Origin: Comamonadaceae bacterium
GTDB lineage: Bacteria; Pseudomonadota; Gammaproteobacteria; Burkholderiales; Burkholderiaceae_C
Assembly: GCA_003599455.1 (NCBI GenBank)
Contig: QZKF01000059.1
Coordinates: 1 to 64,000 of the forward strand
DNA: 64,000 nt
Direction: 5' to 3'
Within the stretch, counting starts at the first letter, position 1. The number at the start of each line of letters is the position of its first letter. A program made the translations under genes and the position numbers. This document shows, in pieces, positions 8,538-17,088 of the stretch. The notes beneath the pieces were generated by a model. It saw only the letters and a program-made list of their open reading frames with translations, ran no database searches and was not told the origin of the DNA.

Positions 8538-8683
8538 AGACATTTCGCTCCACGGTTGCTTCGGGACTCAGGCCGGCGTGGCGCTCCGCTGCCCTCGGCC
8601 CCCACAAAAGCAGGCATGCCAAGGCAGCCCAACAACAAACAACCATGACCCCAACAACACACCCCAACCGGAGCATCCCATGA
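8534..8683 (+). CDS. possible 49-residue small protein bridging narK2 and narG
   Basis: An ATG inside the narK2 stop (ATGA, 8534-8537) opens a frame with no stop until TGA 8681-8683, which overlaps the narG ATG (ATGA, 8680-8683). The predicted peptide is basic and rich in Gln, Thr and Pro in its second half, beginning MKTFRSTVASGLRPAW. It has no recognisable domain and no clear signal peptide. The double overlap would let ribosomes pass from narK2 to narG by termination-reinitiation. High GC makes open frames common, so coding status is unproven. It could equally be a plain leader. Confidence 0.3.
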   Translation: MKTFRSTVASGLRPAWRSAALGPHKSRHAKAAQQQTTMTPTTHPNRSIP

Positions 8684-11600
8684 GCCACTTCCTGGACCGA
8701 TTGACCCACTTCTCCCTGCCCAAGGAAGCCTTCTCGGGCAACCACGGCCAGACCACTGGCGAAGACCGCACCTGGGAAGACGCCTACCGCAACCGCTGGG
8801 CGCACGACAAGATCGTGCGCAGCACCCACGGTGTGAACTGCACCGGTTCGTGCTCGTGGAAGATCTACGTCAAGGGCGGCATCGTCACCTGGGAAACCCA
8901 GCAGACCGACTACCCGCGCACACGCTGGGACATGCCCAACCACGAGCCGCGCGGCTGCGCGCGTGGTGCCTCCTACAGCTGGTACCTCTACAGCGCCAAC
9001 CGCGTGAAGTACCCCATGGTGCGCGGGCGCCTGCTCGAGCGCTGGCGCGCCGCGCTCGCCGTGGCGAAAGATCCGGTGGCCGCCTGGGCCTCCATCGTCG
9101 AGAACCCCGAAGCCCGGCGCGACTACCAGCAGGTGCGCGGCATGGGCGGCTTCGTGCGCAGCGGCTGGGACGAGGTCAACCAGCTGATCGCCGCGGCCAA
9201 CGTCTACACCATCAAGCAGCACGGGCCCGACCGCATCATCGGCTTCAGCCCGATCCCGGCCATGAGCATGGTGAGCTACGCCGCGGGCTCGCGCTACCTC
9301 TCGCTCATCGGCGGCGTGTGCATGAGCTTCTACGACTGGTACTGCGACCTGCCGCCGGCCAGCCCTCAGGTCTGGGGTGAGCAGACCGACGTGCCCGAAT
9401 CGGCCGACTGGTACAACAGCTCGTTCATCATCGCCTGGGGTTCCAACGTGCCGCAGACGCGCACGCCCGACGCCCACTTCTTCACCGAGGTGCGCTACAA
9501 GGGCGCCAAGACGGTGGCCGTGACGCCCGACTACTCCGAGGTGGCCAAGCTCTCCGACCTCTGGCTGCACCCCAAGCAGGGCACCGACGCCGCGCTCGCC
9601 ATGGCCATGGGCCACGTGGTGCTCAAGAACTTCTATTTCCCCGAAGGCGGCAAGCCGCGCAGCAGCTACTTCGACGACTACGCGCGCCGCTACACCGACC
9701 TGCCGCTGCTGGTCATGCTCAAAGAGCACACGCTGGCCGACGGCAGCAAAACCCTGGTGCCCGACCGCTACCTGCGCGCCAGCGACTTCAACGGCCAGCT
9801 CGGCCAGAAGAACAACCCCGAGTGGAAGACCGTGGCCTTCGACACCGGCGGCAAGGCCGTGCTGCCCAACGGCTCCATCGGCTTCCGCTGGGGCGAGGCC
9901 GGACGCGCCGACGAAGGCAAGTGGAACCTCGAGGCCAAGGAAGCCCGCAGCGACACCGAGGTGAAGCTCAAGCTCTCGGTGATCGAGGATGGCGAGCAGG
10001 ACACCCAGGTGGTGGACGTGGCCTTACCCTATTTCGGTGGCAACGCCGCGCCGCACTTCACCGCCAACGCGCAGAACGGTGCCATCAACCACGCCCGCGT
10101 GCCGGCCGTGCGCCTGCGCCTGGGCAAGGCGGGCGAGGAGCGCCACGCCATGGTGGCCACCGTGTTCGACCTGCAGGTCGCGCAGTACGGCATCGACCGC
10201 GGCCTGGGCAGCGGCGCGAAGGACTTCGACGACAACGCCGCCTACACGCCGGCCTGGCAGGAGAGCATCACCGGCGTGCCGCGCGACCAGGTCATCACCG
10301 TGGCGCAGCAGTTCGCCGACAACGCCGACAAGACGCACGGCAAGTCGATGGTGATCATCGGCGCGGCCATGAACCACTGGTACCACGCCGACATGAACTA
10401 CCGCGGCGTGATCAACCTCTTGATGATGTGCGGCTGCATCGGCCAGAGCGGAGGCGGCTGGGCGCACTACGTGGGCCAGGAAAAGCTGCGCCCGCAGACC
10501 GGCTGGACCGCGCTGGCCTTCGCGCTCGACTGGATCCGCCCGCCGCGCCAGATGAACAGCACCAGCTTCTTCTACGCGCACACCGACCAGTGGCGCTACG
10601 AGAAGCTCGGCATGGAGGAGATCGTGAGCCCGCTGGCCGACAAGGCCGCGTTTGGCGGCAGCATGATCGACTTCAACGTGCGCGCCGAGCGCATGGGCTG
10701 GCTGCCCAGCGCGCCCCAGCTCAAGACCAACCCGCTGCAGGTGGTGAAGGACGCCACCGCCGCCGGCCTGGCCCCCAAGGACTACGTGGTGCGCGCGCTC
10801 AAGGACGGCACGCTGGCCATGAGCTGTGAAGACCCGGACGCGCCGCAGAACTGGCCGCGCAACATGTTCGTGTGGCGCAGCAACCTGCTGGGCTCCAGCG
10901 GCAAGGGCCACGAGTACTTCTGCAAGCACCTGCTGGGCACCGAGAACGGCGTGCAGGGCAAGGACCTGGGCCGCGATGAAGCGAAACCCGCCGAGGTGGT
11001 GTGGCACGAGCACGCACCGCAAGGCAAGCTGGACCTGCTGGTCACGCTCGACTTCCGCATGAGCACCACCTGCCTGTACTCCGACATCGTGCTGCCCACC
11101 GCGAGCTGGTACGAGAAGAACGACCTCAACACCAGCGACATGCATCCCTTCATCCACCCGCTGTCGGCGGCGGTGGACCCGGTGTGGCAGAGCCGCAGCG
11201 ACTGGGAGATCTACAAGGGTTTTGCGAAGGCCTTCAGCGAGGTCTGCACGGGCCACCTGGGCGTCGAAAAAGAGGTGGTGCTCACACCCATCATGCACGA
11301 CACCCCCGGCGAACTGGCCCAGCCGTTCGACGTGAAGGAGTGGCGCAAGGGCCACTGCGAACTCATCCCCGGCAAGACCGCGCCGCAGATCACCGTGGTC
11401 GAGCGCGACTACCCCAACGTGTTCAAGCGCTTCACCGCGCTGGGGCCGCTGATGGACAAGCTGGGCAACGGCGGCAAGGGCATAGCCTGGAAGACCGGAA
11501 CCGAGGTGGAGCAGCTCGGTCAGCTCAACGGCACCACGCTCGACGAGGGCGTGACCCAGGGCATGCCGAAGATCGTGACCGACATCGACGCCTGCGAGGT

Positions 11601-12498
11601 GATTCTGCAGCTCGCGCCCGAGACCAACGGCCACGTGGCGGTGAAGGCGTGGGAGGCGCTGGGCAAGCAGACCGGCATCGACCACACGCACCTGGCGATT
11701 CACCGCGAGGACGAGAAGATCCGCTTCCGCGACATCCAGGCTCAGCCGCGCAAGATCATCAGCAGCCCGACCTGGAGCGGCATCGAGAGCGAGACGGTGA
11801 GCTACAACGCCGGCTACACCAACGTGCACGAACTGATCCCATGGCGCACCCTCACCGGTCGCCAGCAGTTCTACCAGGACCACCCCTGGATGATTGCCTT
11901 CGGCGAAGGCCTGGGCAGCTACCGCCCGCCGGTGGACCTGAAGACCACCTCGGGCATCCACAACATCAAGTCCAACGGGAACCCCGAGATCCTGCTGAAC
12001 TTCATCACCCCGCACCAGAAGTGGGGCATCCACTCGACCTACAGCGACAACCTGATGATGCTCACCCTCAACCGGGGCGGCACCGTGGTCTGGCTGAGCG
12101 AAGACGACGCGAAGAGTGCTGGCATCGAGGACAACGACTGGGTCGAGCTGTTCAACATCAACGGCGCGGTGGCCGCGCGCGCGGTGGTCAGCCAGCGCGT
12201 CAACCCGGGCATGGTGATGATGTACCACTCGCAGGAAAAGATCATCAACACCCCGGGCTCGGAGATCACCGGCGTGCGCGGTGGCATCCACAACTCGGTC
12301 ACGCGCATCGTGCTCAAGCCGACCCACATGATCGGCGGCTACGCGCAACTCAGCTACGGCTTCAACTACTACGGAACGATAGGCACCAACCGCGACGAGT
12401 TCGTCGTGGTGCGCAAGATGGACAAGGTGGACTGGCTCGACACACCGGCCGACGACCACCTGATCCGTGCCTACCAGTCCCAGGGCGAGAACCCCTGA
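8680..12498 (+). CDS. narG: respiratory nitrate reductase, catalytic alpha subunit NarG
   Basis: The molybdo-bis-MGD subunit of membrane-bound nitrate reductase. It reduces nitrate to nitrite on the cytoplasmic side using quinol electrons. The 1272-residue product has His50, Cys54, Cys58 and Cys93 for the FS0 [4Fe-4S] cluster, at the same numbers as in E. coli NarG. The Mo-ligand region FYDWYCDLPPASP is near residue 217. The start at 8680 has GGAG six bases upstream. An in-frame extension to 8509 is rejected because it overlaps narK2 and lacks NarG homology. The N-terminus has no Tat leader, as usual for NarG. Confidence 0.97.
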   Translation: MSHFLDRLTHFSLPKEAFSGNHGQTTGEDRTWEDAYRNRWAHDKIVRSTHGVNCTGSCSWKIYVKGGIVTWETQQTDYPRTRWDMPNHEPRGCARGASYSWYLYSANRVKYPMVRGRLLERWRAALAVAKDPVAAWASIVENPEARRDYQQVRGMGGFVRSGWDEVNQLIAAANVYTIKQHGPDRIIGFSPIPAMSMVSYAAGSRYLSLIGGVCMSFYDWYCDLPPASPQVWGEQTDVPESADWYNSSFIIAWGSNVPQTRTPDAHFFTEVRYKGAKTVAVTPDYSEVAKLSDLWLHPKQGTDAALAMAMGHVVLKNFYFPEGGKPRSSYFDDYARRYTDLPLLVMLKEHTLADGSKTLVPDRYLRASDFNGQLGQKNNPEWKTVAFDTGGKAVLPNGSIGFRWGEAGRADEGKWNLEAKEARSDTEVKLKLSVIEDGEQDTQVVDVALPYFGGNAAPHFTANAQNGAINHARVPAVRLRLGKAGEERHAMVATVFDLQVAQYGIDRGLGSGAKDFDDNAAYTPAWQESITGVPRDQVITVAQQFADNADKTHGKSMVIIGAAMNHWYHADMNYRGVINLLMMCGCIGQSGGGWAHYVGQEKLRPQTGWTALAFALDWIRPPRQMNSTSFFYAHTDQWRYEKLGMEEIVSPLADKAAFGGSMIDFNVRAERMGWLPSAPQLKTNPLQVVKDATAAGLAPKDYVVRALKDGTLAMSCEDPDAPQNWPRNMFVWRSNLLGSSGKGHEYFCKHLLGTENGVQGKDLGRDEAKPAEVVWHEHAPQGKLDLLVTLDFRMSTTCLYSDIVLPTASWYEKNDLNTSDMHPFIHPLSAAVDPVWQSRSDWEIYKGFAKAFSEVCTGHLGVEKEVVLTPIMHDTPGELAQPFDVKEWRKGHCELIPGKTAPQITVVERDYPNVFKRFTALGPLMDKLGNGGKGIAWKTGTEVEQLGQLNGTTLDEGVTQGMPKIVTDIDACEVILQLAPETNGHVAVKAWEALGKQTGIDHTHLAIHREDEKIRFRDIQAQPRKIISSPTWSGIESETVSYNAGYTNVHELIPWRTLTGRQQFYQDHPWMIAFGEGLGSYRPPVDLKTTSGIHNIKSNGNPEILLNFITPHQKWGIHSTYSDNLMMLTLNRGGTVVWLSEDDAKSAGIEDNDWVELFNINGAVAARAVVSQRVNPGMVMMYHSQEKIINTPGSEITGVRGGIHNSVTRIVLKPTHMIGGYAQLSYGFNYYGTIGTNRDEFVVVRKMDKVDWLDTPADDHLIRAYQSQGENP

Positions 12499-12527
12499 AC
12501 ACCCGCCGAACCGAAGGAGCCTGAATC

Positions 12528-14060
12528 ATGAAAATACGCGCACAGATTGGCATGGTGCTCAACCTGGACAAGTGCATCGGTTGCCACACCTGTTCGGTCA
12601 CCTGCAAGAACGTCTGGACCAACCGCCCCGGCGTGGAATACGCCTGGTTCAACAACGTCGAGACCAAGCCCGGCATCGGCTATCCCAAGGAGTGGGAGAA
12701 CCAGGAGAAGTGGCAGGGCGGCTGGACCCGCCGTGCCGACGGCTCCATCGTGCCGAAACAAGGCGGCAAGTGGCAGCTGCTGATGAAGATCTTCGCCAAC
12801 CCGCACCTGCCGGAGATCGACGACTACTACGAACCCTTCACCTTCGACTACGACCACCTGCAGTCGGCGCCCGAGATGAAGCACGCGCCCACCGCGCGCC
12901 CGCGCAGCCTGATCACCGGCAAGCGCATGGAGAAGATCGAGTGGGGCCCGAACTGGGAGGAGATCCTGGGCGGCGAGTTCGCCAAGCGCAGCAAGGACGC
13001 CAACTTCAACGGCTTCGAGGCCGCGCAGAAGGCCATGGTGGGGGAGTTCGAGAACACCTTCATGATGTACCTGCCGCGCCTGTGCGAGCACTGCCTCAAC
13101 CCGGCCTGCGTGGCCTCGTGCCCCTCGGGCTCGATCTACAAGCGCGAGGAAGACGGCATCGTGCTGATCGACCAGGACAAGTGCCGCGGCTGGCGCATGT
13201 GCGTGAGCGGTTGCCCCTACAAGAAGATCTACTACAACTGGAAGAGCGGCAAGGCCGAGAAGTGCATCTTCTGCTACCCGCGCATCGAGGCCGGCCAGCC
13301 CACCGTGTGCAGCGAGACCTGCGTGGGCCGCATCCGTTACCTGGGCGTGCTGCTGTACGACGCGGACCGCATCCAGGAAGCCGCCAGCGTGCCCAACGAG
13401 ATGGACCTCTACAAGGCCCAGATCGACCTCTTCCTCGACCCGCACGACCCCGCGGTGATCGCGCAGGCGCGCGCCGACGGCATCCCGGACAACTGGCTGG
13501 AGGCCGCGCGCCACAGCCCGGTCTACAAGATGGCGGTGGACTGGCAGGTGGCGCTGCCGCTGCACCCCGAGTACCGCACGCTGCCCATGGTCTGGTACGT
13601 GCCGCCGCTCTCGCCCATCACCGCCGCGGCCAACGCCGGGCAGCTGGGCGACAACGGCGAGATTCCGGACGTGAGCCAGCTGCGCATCCCGGTGAAGTAC
13701 CTCGCCAATCTGCTGACCGCGGGCGACACGATCCCCGTGGTGCGCGCGCTCGAACGCATGCTGGCCATGCGCAGCTACCAGCGCGCCAAGCACGTGGACG
13801 GCGTGATCAACCAGGACGTGCTCGACCAGGTGCAGCTCACGGTGCGCGAGGTCGAGGACATGTACCAGACCATGGCCATCGCCAACTACGAGGACCGTTT
13901 CGTGATTCCCACCACCCACCGCGAATACGCCGAGAACACCTTCAACATCAAGGGCGGCTGCGGCTTCAGTTTCGGCAACGGCTGCTCCGAGGGCCAGACC
14001 GAGACCAGCCTGTTCGGCAGCGAGAAGAAGCGCACCATCCCGATCAAGGCGGGGGTCTGA
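12528..14060 (+). CDS. narH: respiratory nitrate reductase, iron-sulfur beta subunit NarH
   Basis: The electron-wire subunit between NarI hemes and NarG. Its 510 residues carry four ferredoxin-like cysteine groups: CIGCHTCSVTC (16-26), CEHCLNPACVASCP, CRGWRMCVSGCP and CIFCYPRIEAGQPTVCSETC. The Trp in CRGWRMC replaces a cysteine and marks the [3Fe-4S] cluster characteristic of NarH. It starts 29 nt after narG behind AAGGAG and ends one base before narJ. Length and motifs are fully typical. Confidence 0.97.
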   Translation: MKIRAQIGMVLNLDKCIGCHTCSVTCKNVWTNRPGVEYAWFNNVETKPGIGYPKEWENQEKWQGGWTRRADGSIVPKQGGKWQLLMKIFANPHLPEIDDYYEPFTFDYDHLQSAPEMKHAPTARPRSLITGKRMEKIEWGPNWEEILGGEFAKRSKDANFNGFEAAQKAMVGEFENTFMMYLPRLCEHCLNPACVASCPSGSIYKREEDGIVLIDQDKCRGWRMCVSGCPYKKIYYNWKSGKAEKCIFCYPRIEAGQPTVCSETCVGRIRYLGVLLYDADRIQEAASVPNEMDLYKAQIDLFLDPHDPAVIAQARADGIPDNWLEAARHSPVYKMAVDWQVALPLHPEYRTLPMVWYVPPLSPITAAANAGQLGDNGEIPDVSQLRIPVKYLANLLTAGDTIPVVRALERMLAMRSYQRAKHVDGVINQDVLDQVQLTVREVEDMYQTMAIANYEDRFVIPTTHREYAENTFNIKGGCGFSFGNGCSEGQTETSLFGSEKKRTIPIKAGV

Positions 14061-14061
14061 C

Positions 14062-14775
14062 ATGGGCCTTTTCTCAACCCCCCAAAAACCCGCCGTGCAC
14101 ACGCTGCGTGTGCTCGCCCACCTGCTGCGTTACCCCACGCCCGAGCTGCGCGCGCACGCCGGTGAACTGCGCGATGCGCTGCGCGCCGAGGCCGCCCTGC
14201 CGGCCGCGCGGCTGACCGAGCTCGACGCACTGCTGGCGCACCTGAGCCAGCAGCCGGCGCTCGACGTCGAAGCCGACTACGTCGAGCTGTTCGACCGCGG
14301 GCGCAGCACCGCGCTGCACCTGTTCGAACACGTGCTCGGCGATTCGCGCGACCGTGGCCCGGCCATGATCGACCTGATCCAGACCTACGAGAAGGCCGGC
14401 CTGTTCTTCGGCCCGGCCGAGCTGCCCGACCACCTGAGCGTGCTGCTCGAGTTCGCCTCCACCCAGCCCGCCGCCGTGGCGCGCGAGTTCCTCGGCGAGA
14501 GCGCGCACATCGTGCGCGCGATCTTCAGCGCGCTGCTCAAGCGCCAGAGCCCGTACGCCAGCGTGCTGGCCGCCGTGCTCGAACTCGCGGGCGAAAAAGC
14601 CGAGCCGGTGCCGGTGGCGGCCGACCCCGGCATCGACGAGAGCTGGGCCGAACCCGCGGTGTTCGGCGGCTGCTCCACCGAAGGCCAGGCCCGGCCCGGC
14701 CAGCCGCAACCCATCCGCATCGTGAAGGCGGCCACCGGCCGCCACCCCTCCCCTCCATCAGGAGCACAGGCATGA
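14062..14775 (+). CDS. narJ: nitrate reductase molybdenum cofactor assembly chaperone NarJ
   Basis: A cytoplasmic, all-helical TorD/DmsD-family chaperone (237 residues) needed to insert Mo-bis-MGD and to attach NarGH to NarI; it is not part of the final enzyme. Typical NarJ motifs are LRVLAHLLRYPTPELRAH near the N-terminus, YVELFDRGRSTALHLFEHV in the middle, and LPDHLSVLLEFAS. The C-terminal tail from about 185 is Pro/Ala rich. The ATG follows narH by one base, and the last four bases overlap narI (ATGA). Confidence 0.95.
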   Translation: MGLFSTPQKPAVHTLRVLAHLLRYPTPELRAHAGELRDALRAEAALPAARLTELDALLAHLSQQPALDVEADYVELFDRGRSTALHLFEHVLGDSRDRGPAMIDLIQTYEKAGLFFGPAELPDHLSVLLEFASTQPAAVAREFLGESAHIVRAIFSALLKRQSPYASVLAAVLELAGEKAEPVPVAADPGIDESWAEPAVFGGCSTEGQARPGQPQPIRIVKAATGRHPSPPSGAQA

Positions 14776-15503
14776 CCTCACTGCACCACTTCCTCTTCGG
14801 CGTCTATCCCTACATCTGCCTGGCGGTCTTCCTCATGGGCAGCCTGGCCCGCTTCGACCGCGACCAGTACACCTGGAAAAGCGATTCCTCGCAGCTGCTG
14901 CGCAAGGGCCAGCTGCGCTGGGGCAGCAACCTGTTCCATGTCGGCATCCTGTTCCTGTTCTTCGGCCACGCCGTGGGCCTGCTCACACCGCACTTCTTCT
15001 ACGAAGGCTTCATGGATGCCGCGGTCAAGCAGCGGCTGGCCATCTATGCGGGCGGCACCGCCGGTGTCCTCTGCTTTGTGGGCCTGTCCTTGCTGCTGCA
15101 CCGGCGCATCTTCGACCCGCGCATCCGCCTGACCAGCCACCGCACCGACATCGCCATCCTGGTCATCCTGTGGGTGCAACTGGTGCTCGGCCTGATCACG
15201 CTGCCGTACTCGTATTCGCACGCCGACGGCAGCGCCATGCTGGTGCTGGCCGAGTGGGCGCAGCGCATCGTCACCTTCCGCCCCGACGCGGCCGCCCTGG
15301 TCAACATGGACTGGCCGTACAAGGTGCACCTGGTGCTGGGCATGACGATCTTCCTGCTGTTCCCGTTCTCGCGCCTGGTGCATGTGTGGAGCGGCTTCGC
15401 CAGCGTGGGCTACCTCGTGCGGCCCTACCAGGTGGTGCGCAGCCGCCGCCTGGGCGTGCCGGCCAACCCGACCAACCCGGCGCACCCGAGCCAGCCTCGC
15501 TGA
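14772..15503 (+). CDS. narI: respiratory nitrate reductase, cytochrome b gamma subunit NarI
   Basis: The quinol-oxidising diheme membrane anchor of NarGHI, 243 residues with five predicted helices. Heme-ligand histidines are visible in the second helix region (FHVGILFLFFGHAVGL) and the last helix region (HLVLGMTIFLLFPFSRLVHVW). It is translationally coupled to narJ. A parvulin-type isomerase gene follows after 26 nt on the same strand. Confidence 0.96.
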   Translation: MTSLHHFLFGVYPYICLAVFLMGSLARFDRDQYTWKSDSSQLLRKGQLRWGSNLFHVGILFLFFGHAVGLLTPHFFYEGFMDAAVKQRLAIYAGGTAGVLCFVGLSLLLHRRIFDPRIRLTSHRTDIAILVILWVQLVLGLITLPYSYSHADGSAMLVLAEWAQRIVTFRPDAAALVNMDWPYKVHLVLGMTIFLLFPFSRLVHVWSGFASVGYLVRPYQVVRSRRLGVPANPTNPAHPSQPR

Positions 15504-15529
15504 TCCACCCCACACCGACGGGAGCCCCC

Positions 15530-16390
15530 ATGAAACAGGACCTTTCCCCATCATCGCCCTCCACCGGCTGCGGCAGCAGCGCCTGCGCCTGCAAAGGCCC
15601 CGAGGCCGCAGCAACTCCGGTCGCGATCGCCAGCGTCAACGGCATCCACCTGCACGACGCCGGCGAGGTGCTGGACGCGCAGACCCTGCGCGAGCGCGCC
15701 TGCACCGAGCTGCTGCGCCAGCAGGCGGTGCGCGCCGGCCTGCTGCCACGTTTCACCGGCCTGAACGCACCCGAGCCCGACGCCGACACACGCAGCGCGA
15801 TCGAGGCCCTGCTCGAAGCCGAGGTGCACTCGCCCGAGCCAGGTGCCGAAGAATGCCGGCGCCACTACGAGGCCCACAAGCCGCGCTTCGTGGTCGGCCA
15901 GGCGCTGCACGTGCGGCACATCCTGTTCGCGGTCACGCCGGGCGTGCCGGTGAACGCGCTGGCCCAGCGCGCCGAGGCCGCCTTGCTGGAGCTCTCGCGC
16001 CAGGGCGTGCCGGCCGATCGTTTCGCGCAGCTTGCGGGCGAGCTCTCCAACTGCCCGTCGAGCGCCCAGGGCGGCGACCTGGGCTGGATCACGCCGCAGG
16101 ACTGCGCGCCCGAGCTGGCCAAGGCGCTGTTCCTGCAGAACGACGCCATCCAGGCCGTGGGCCTGCACCCGCGCCTGGTGCACAGCCGCTTCGGCCTGCA
16201 CATTGTCGAGGTGCTGGAGCGCGAGCCCGGGCGCCTGCCCGACTTCACCGAGCTGCAGGCGCAGATCGGTGCGCGCTTGGCCCTGCAGTCGCAGGCCACG
16301 GCGCTGCGCCAGTACATGCAGCTGCTGGTGGGCCAGGCCCAGGTGGAGGGCGTGGAGCTGGAGGGGGCCGACACGCCCCTGGTGCAATGA
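15530..16390 (+). CDS. parvulin-type peptidyl-prolyl cis-trans isomerase linked to narGHJI
   Basis: A 286-residue PpiC/NifM-like protein. The central parvulin domain (about residues 120-225) shows HVRHILFAV, NCPSSAQGGDLGWI and VHSRFGLHIVEVLE. There is no signal peptide, so it should be cytoplasmic, unlike SurA. The N-terminus carries a cysteine-rich stretch, GCGSSACACKG. Parvulins directly after narI occur in other denitrifiers and are thought to aid maturation of the reductase; that role is inferred. Its stop overlaps the carbonic anhydrase start (ATGA). Confidence 0.85.
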   Translation: MKQDLSPSSPSTGCGSSACACKGPEAAATPVAIASVNGIHLHDAGEVLDAQTLRERACTELLRQQAVRAGLLPRFTGLNAPEPDADTRSAIEALLEAEVHSPEPGAEECRRHYEAHKPRFVVGQALHVRHILFAVTPGVPVNALAQRAEAALLELSRQGVPADRFAQLAGELSNCPSSAQGGDLGWITPQDCAPELAKALFLQNDAIQAVGLHPRLVHSRFGLHIVEVLEREPGRLPDFTELQAQIGARLALQSQATALRQYMQLLVGQAQVEGVELEGADTPLVQ

Positions 16391-17088
16391 CGCCACCGGC
16401 CGTCGGCGCGGCAGCGGCGGACGAGCTGCTGTTGCGCCTGCGGCATTTCCGTTCCGACTACTTTCCGCGGCATCAACAGCGCTTCCAGGATCTGGTGGCC
16501 GAGGGCCAGCACCCCAAGACGCTGTTCATCGGCTGCTCCGACTCGCGACTCGTGCCCTACCTGCTCACCGGCGCCGGCCCGGGTGAGCTCTTCCTCGTGC
16601 GCAACGTGGGTGCGCTGGTGCCGCCCTACGACCAGTCGCACGGCCTGCACGGCACCATGGCCGCAATCGAGTTCGCCGTGCTCAGCCTGCACGTGGAGCG
16701 CATCGTGGTCTGCGGCCACAGCCACTGCGGCGCGATCCGCACCGCCTACGAGGGCGCGCCCGCCGAGGCGGTGGCGCTCGCCGCATGGCTCCGCCTGGTC
16801 GACGAGGCCCTGCTGCCGGTGCAACCCTGTGCCGAATCGATGCGCCGCACCGAGCAGCGCGCGGTGGTGCTGCAGCTCGAACGCCTCATGGGTTACCCCA
16901 TGGTGCGGCGCGAGGTCGAGGCCGGCGCGCTCACCCTGCACGGCTGGCACTACGTCATCGAGGACGGAGAAGTGCATGTGTTTGATGCACAGCAAGGTGA
17001 TTTCATCGCGGCCTCGTTAGCCTCCAACAGCGGCACCGGGCCGTACCAACCTTATGTGGAACACGATGGACAAGTCATCAGCAACTGA
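16387..17088 (+). CDS. beta-class carbonic anhydrase
   Basis: A 233-residue zinc enzyme interconverting CO2 and bicarbonate. The zinc ligands are Cys50, His111 and Cys114 (GCSDSRL and VCGHSHCG), and the Asp52-Arg54 dyad is present. It is translationally coupled to the parvulin gene and so is part of the nar gene run, which is unusual. It may supply bicarbonate or buffer pH during anaerobic growth, but no specific link to nitrate respiration is visible. Identification is secure; the physiological reason for its position is not. Confidence 0.92.
   Translation: MTPPAVGAAAADELLLRLRHFRSDYFPRHQQRFQDLVAEGQHPKTLFIGCSDSRLVPYLLTGAGPGELFLVRNVGALVPPYDQSHGLHGTMAAIEFAVLSLHVERIVVCGHSHCGAIRTAYEGAPAEAVALAAWLRLVDEALLPVQPCAESMRRTEQRAVVLQLERLMGYPMVRREVEAGALTLHGWHYVIEDGEVHVFDAQQGDFIAASLASNSGTGPYQPYVEHDGQVISN

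Noticed and set aside
5040..8543. 1167-codon open frame antisense to narK1-narK2
   Set aside because: Same shadow pattern (HHRD, GQHHHR runs), no hydrophobic or catalytic motifs; both transporters are unambiguous.
8509..8679. In-frame N-terminal extension of narG
   Set aside because: It would overlap narK2, lacks similarity to NarG N-termini, and the ATG at 8680 has GGAG and gives His50/Cys54/Cys58/Cys93 numbering equal to E. coli.
10024..12459. 811-codon open frame antisense to narG
   Set aside because: Mirror of third-position GC bias in narG; no domain.
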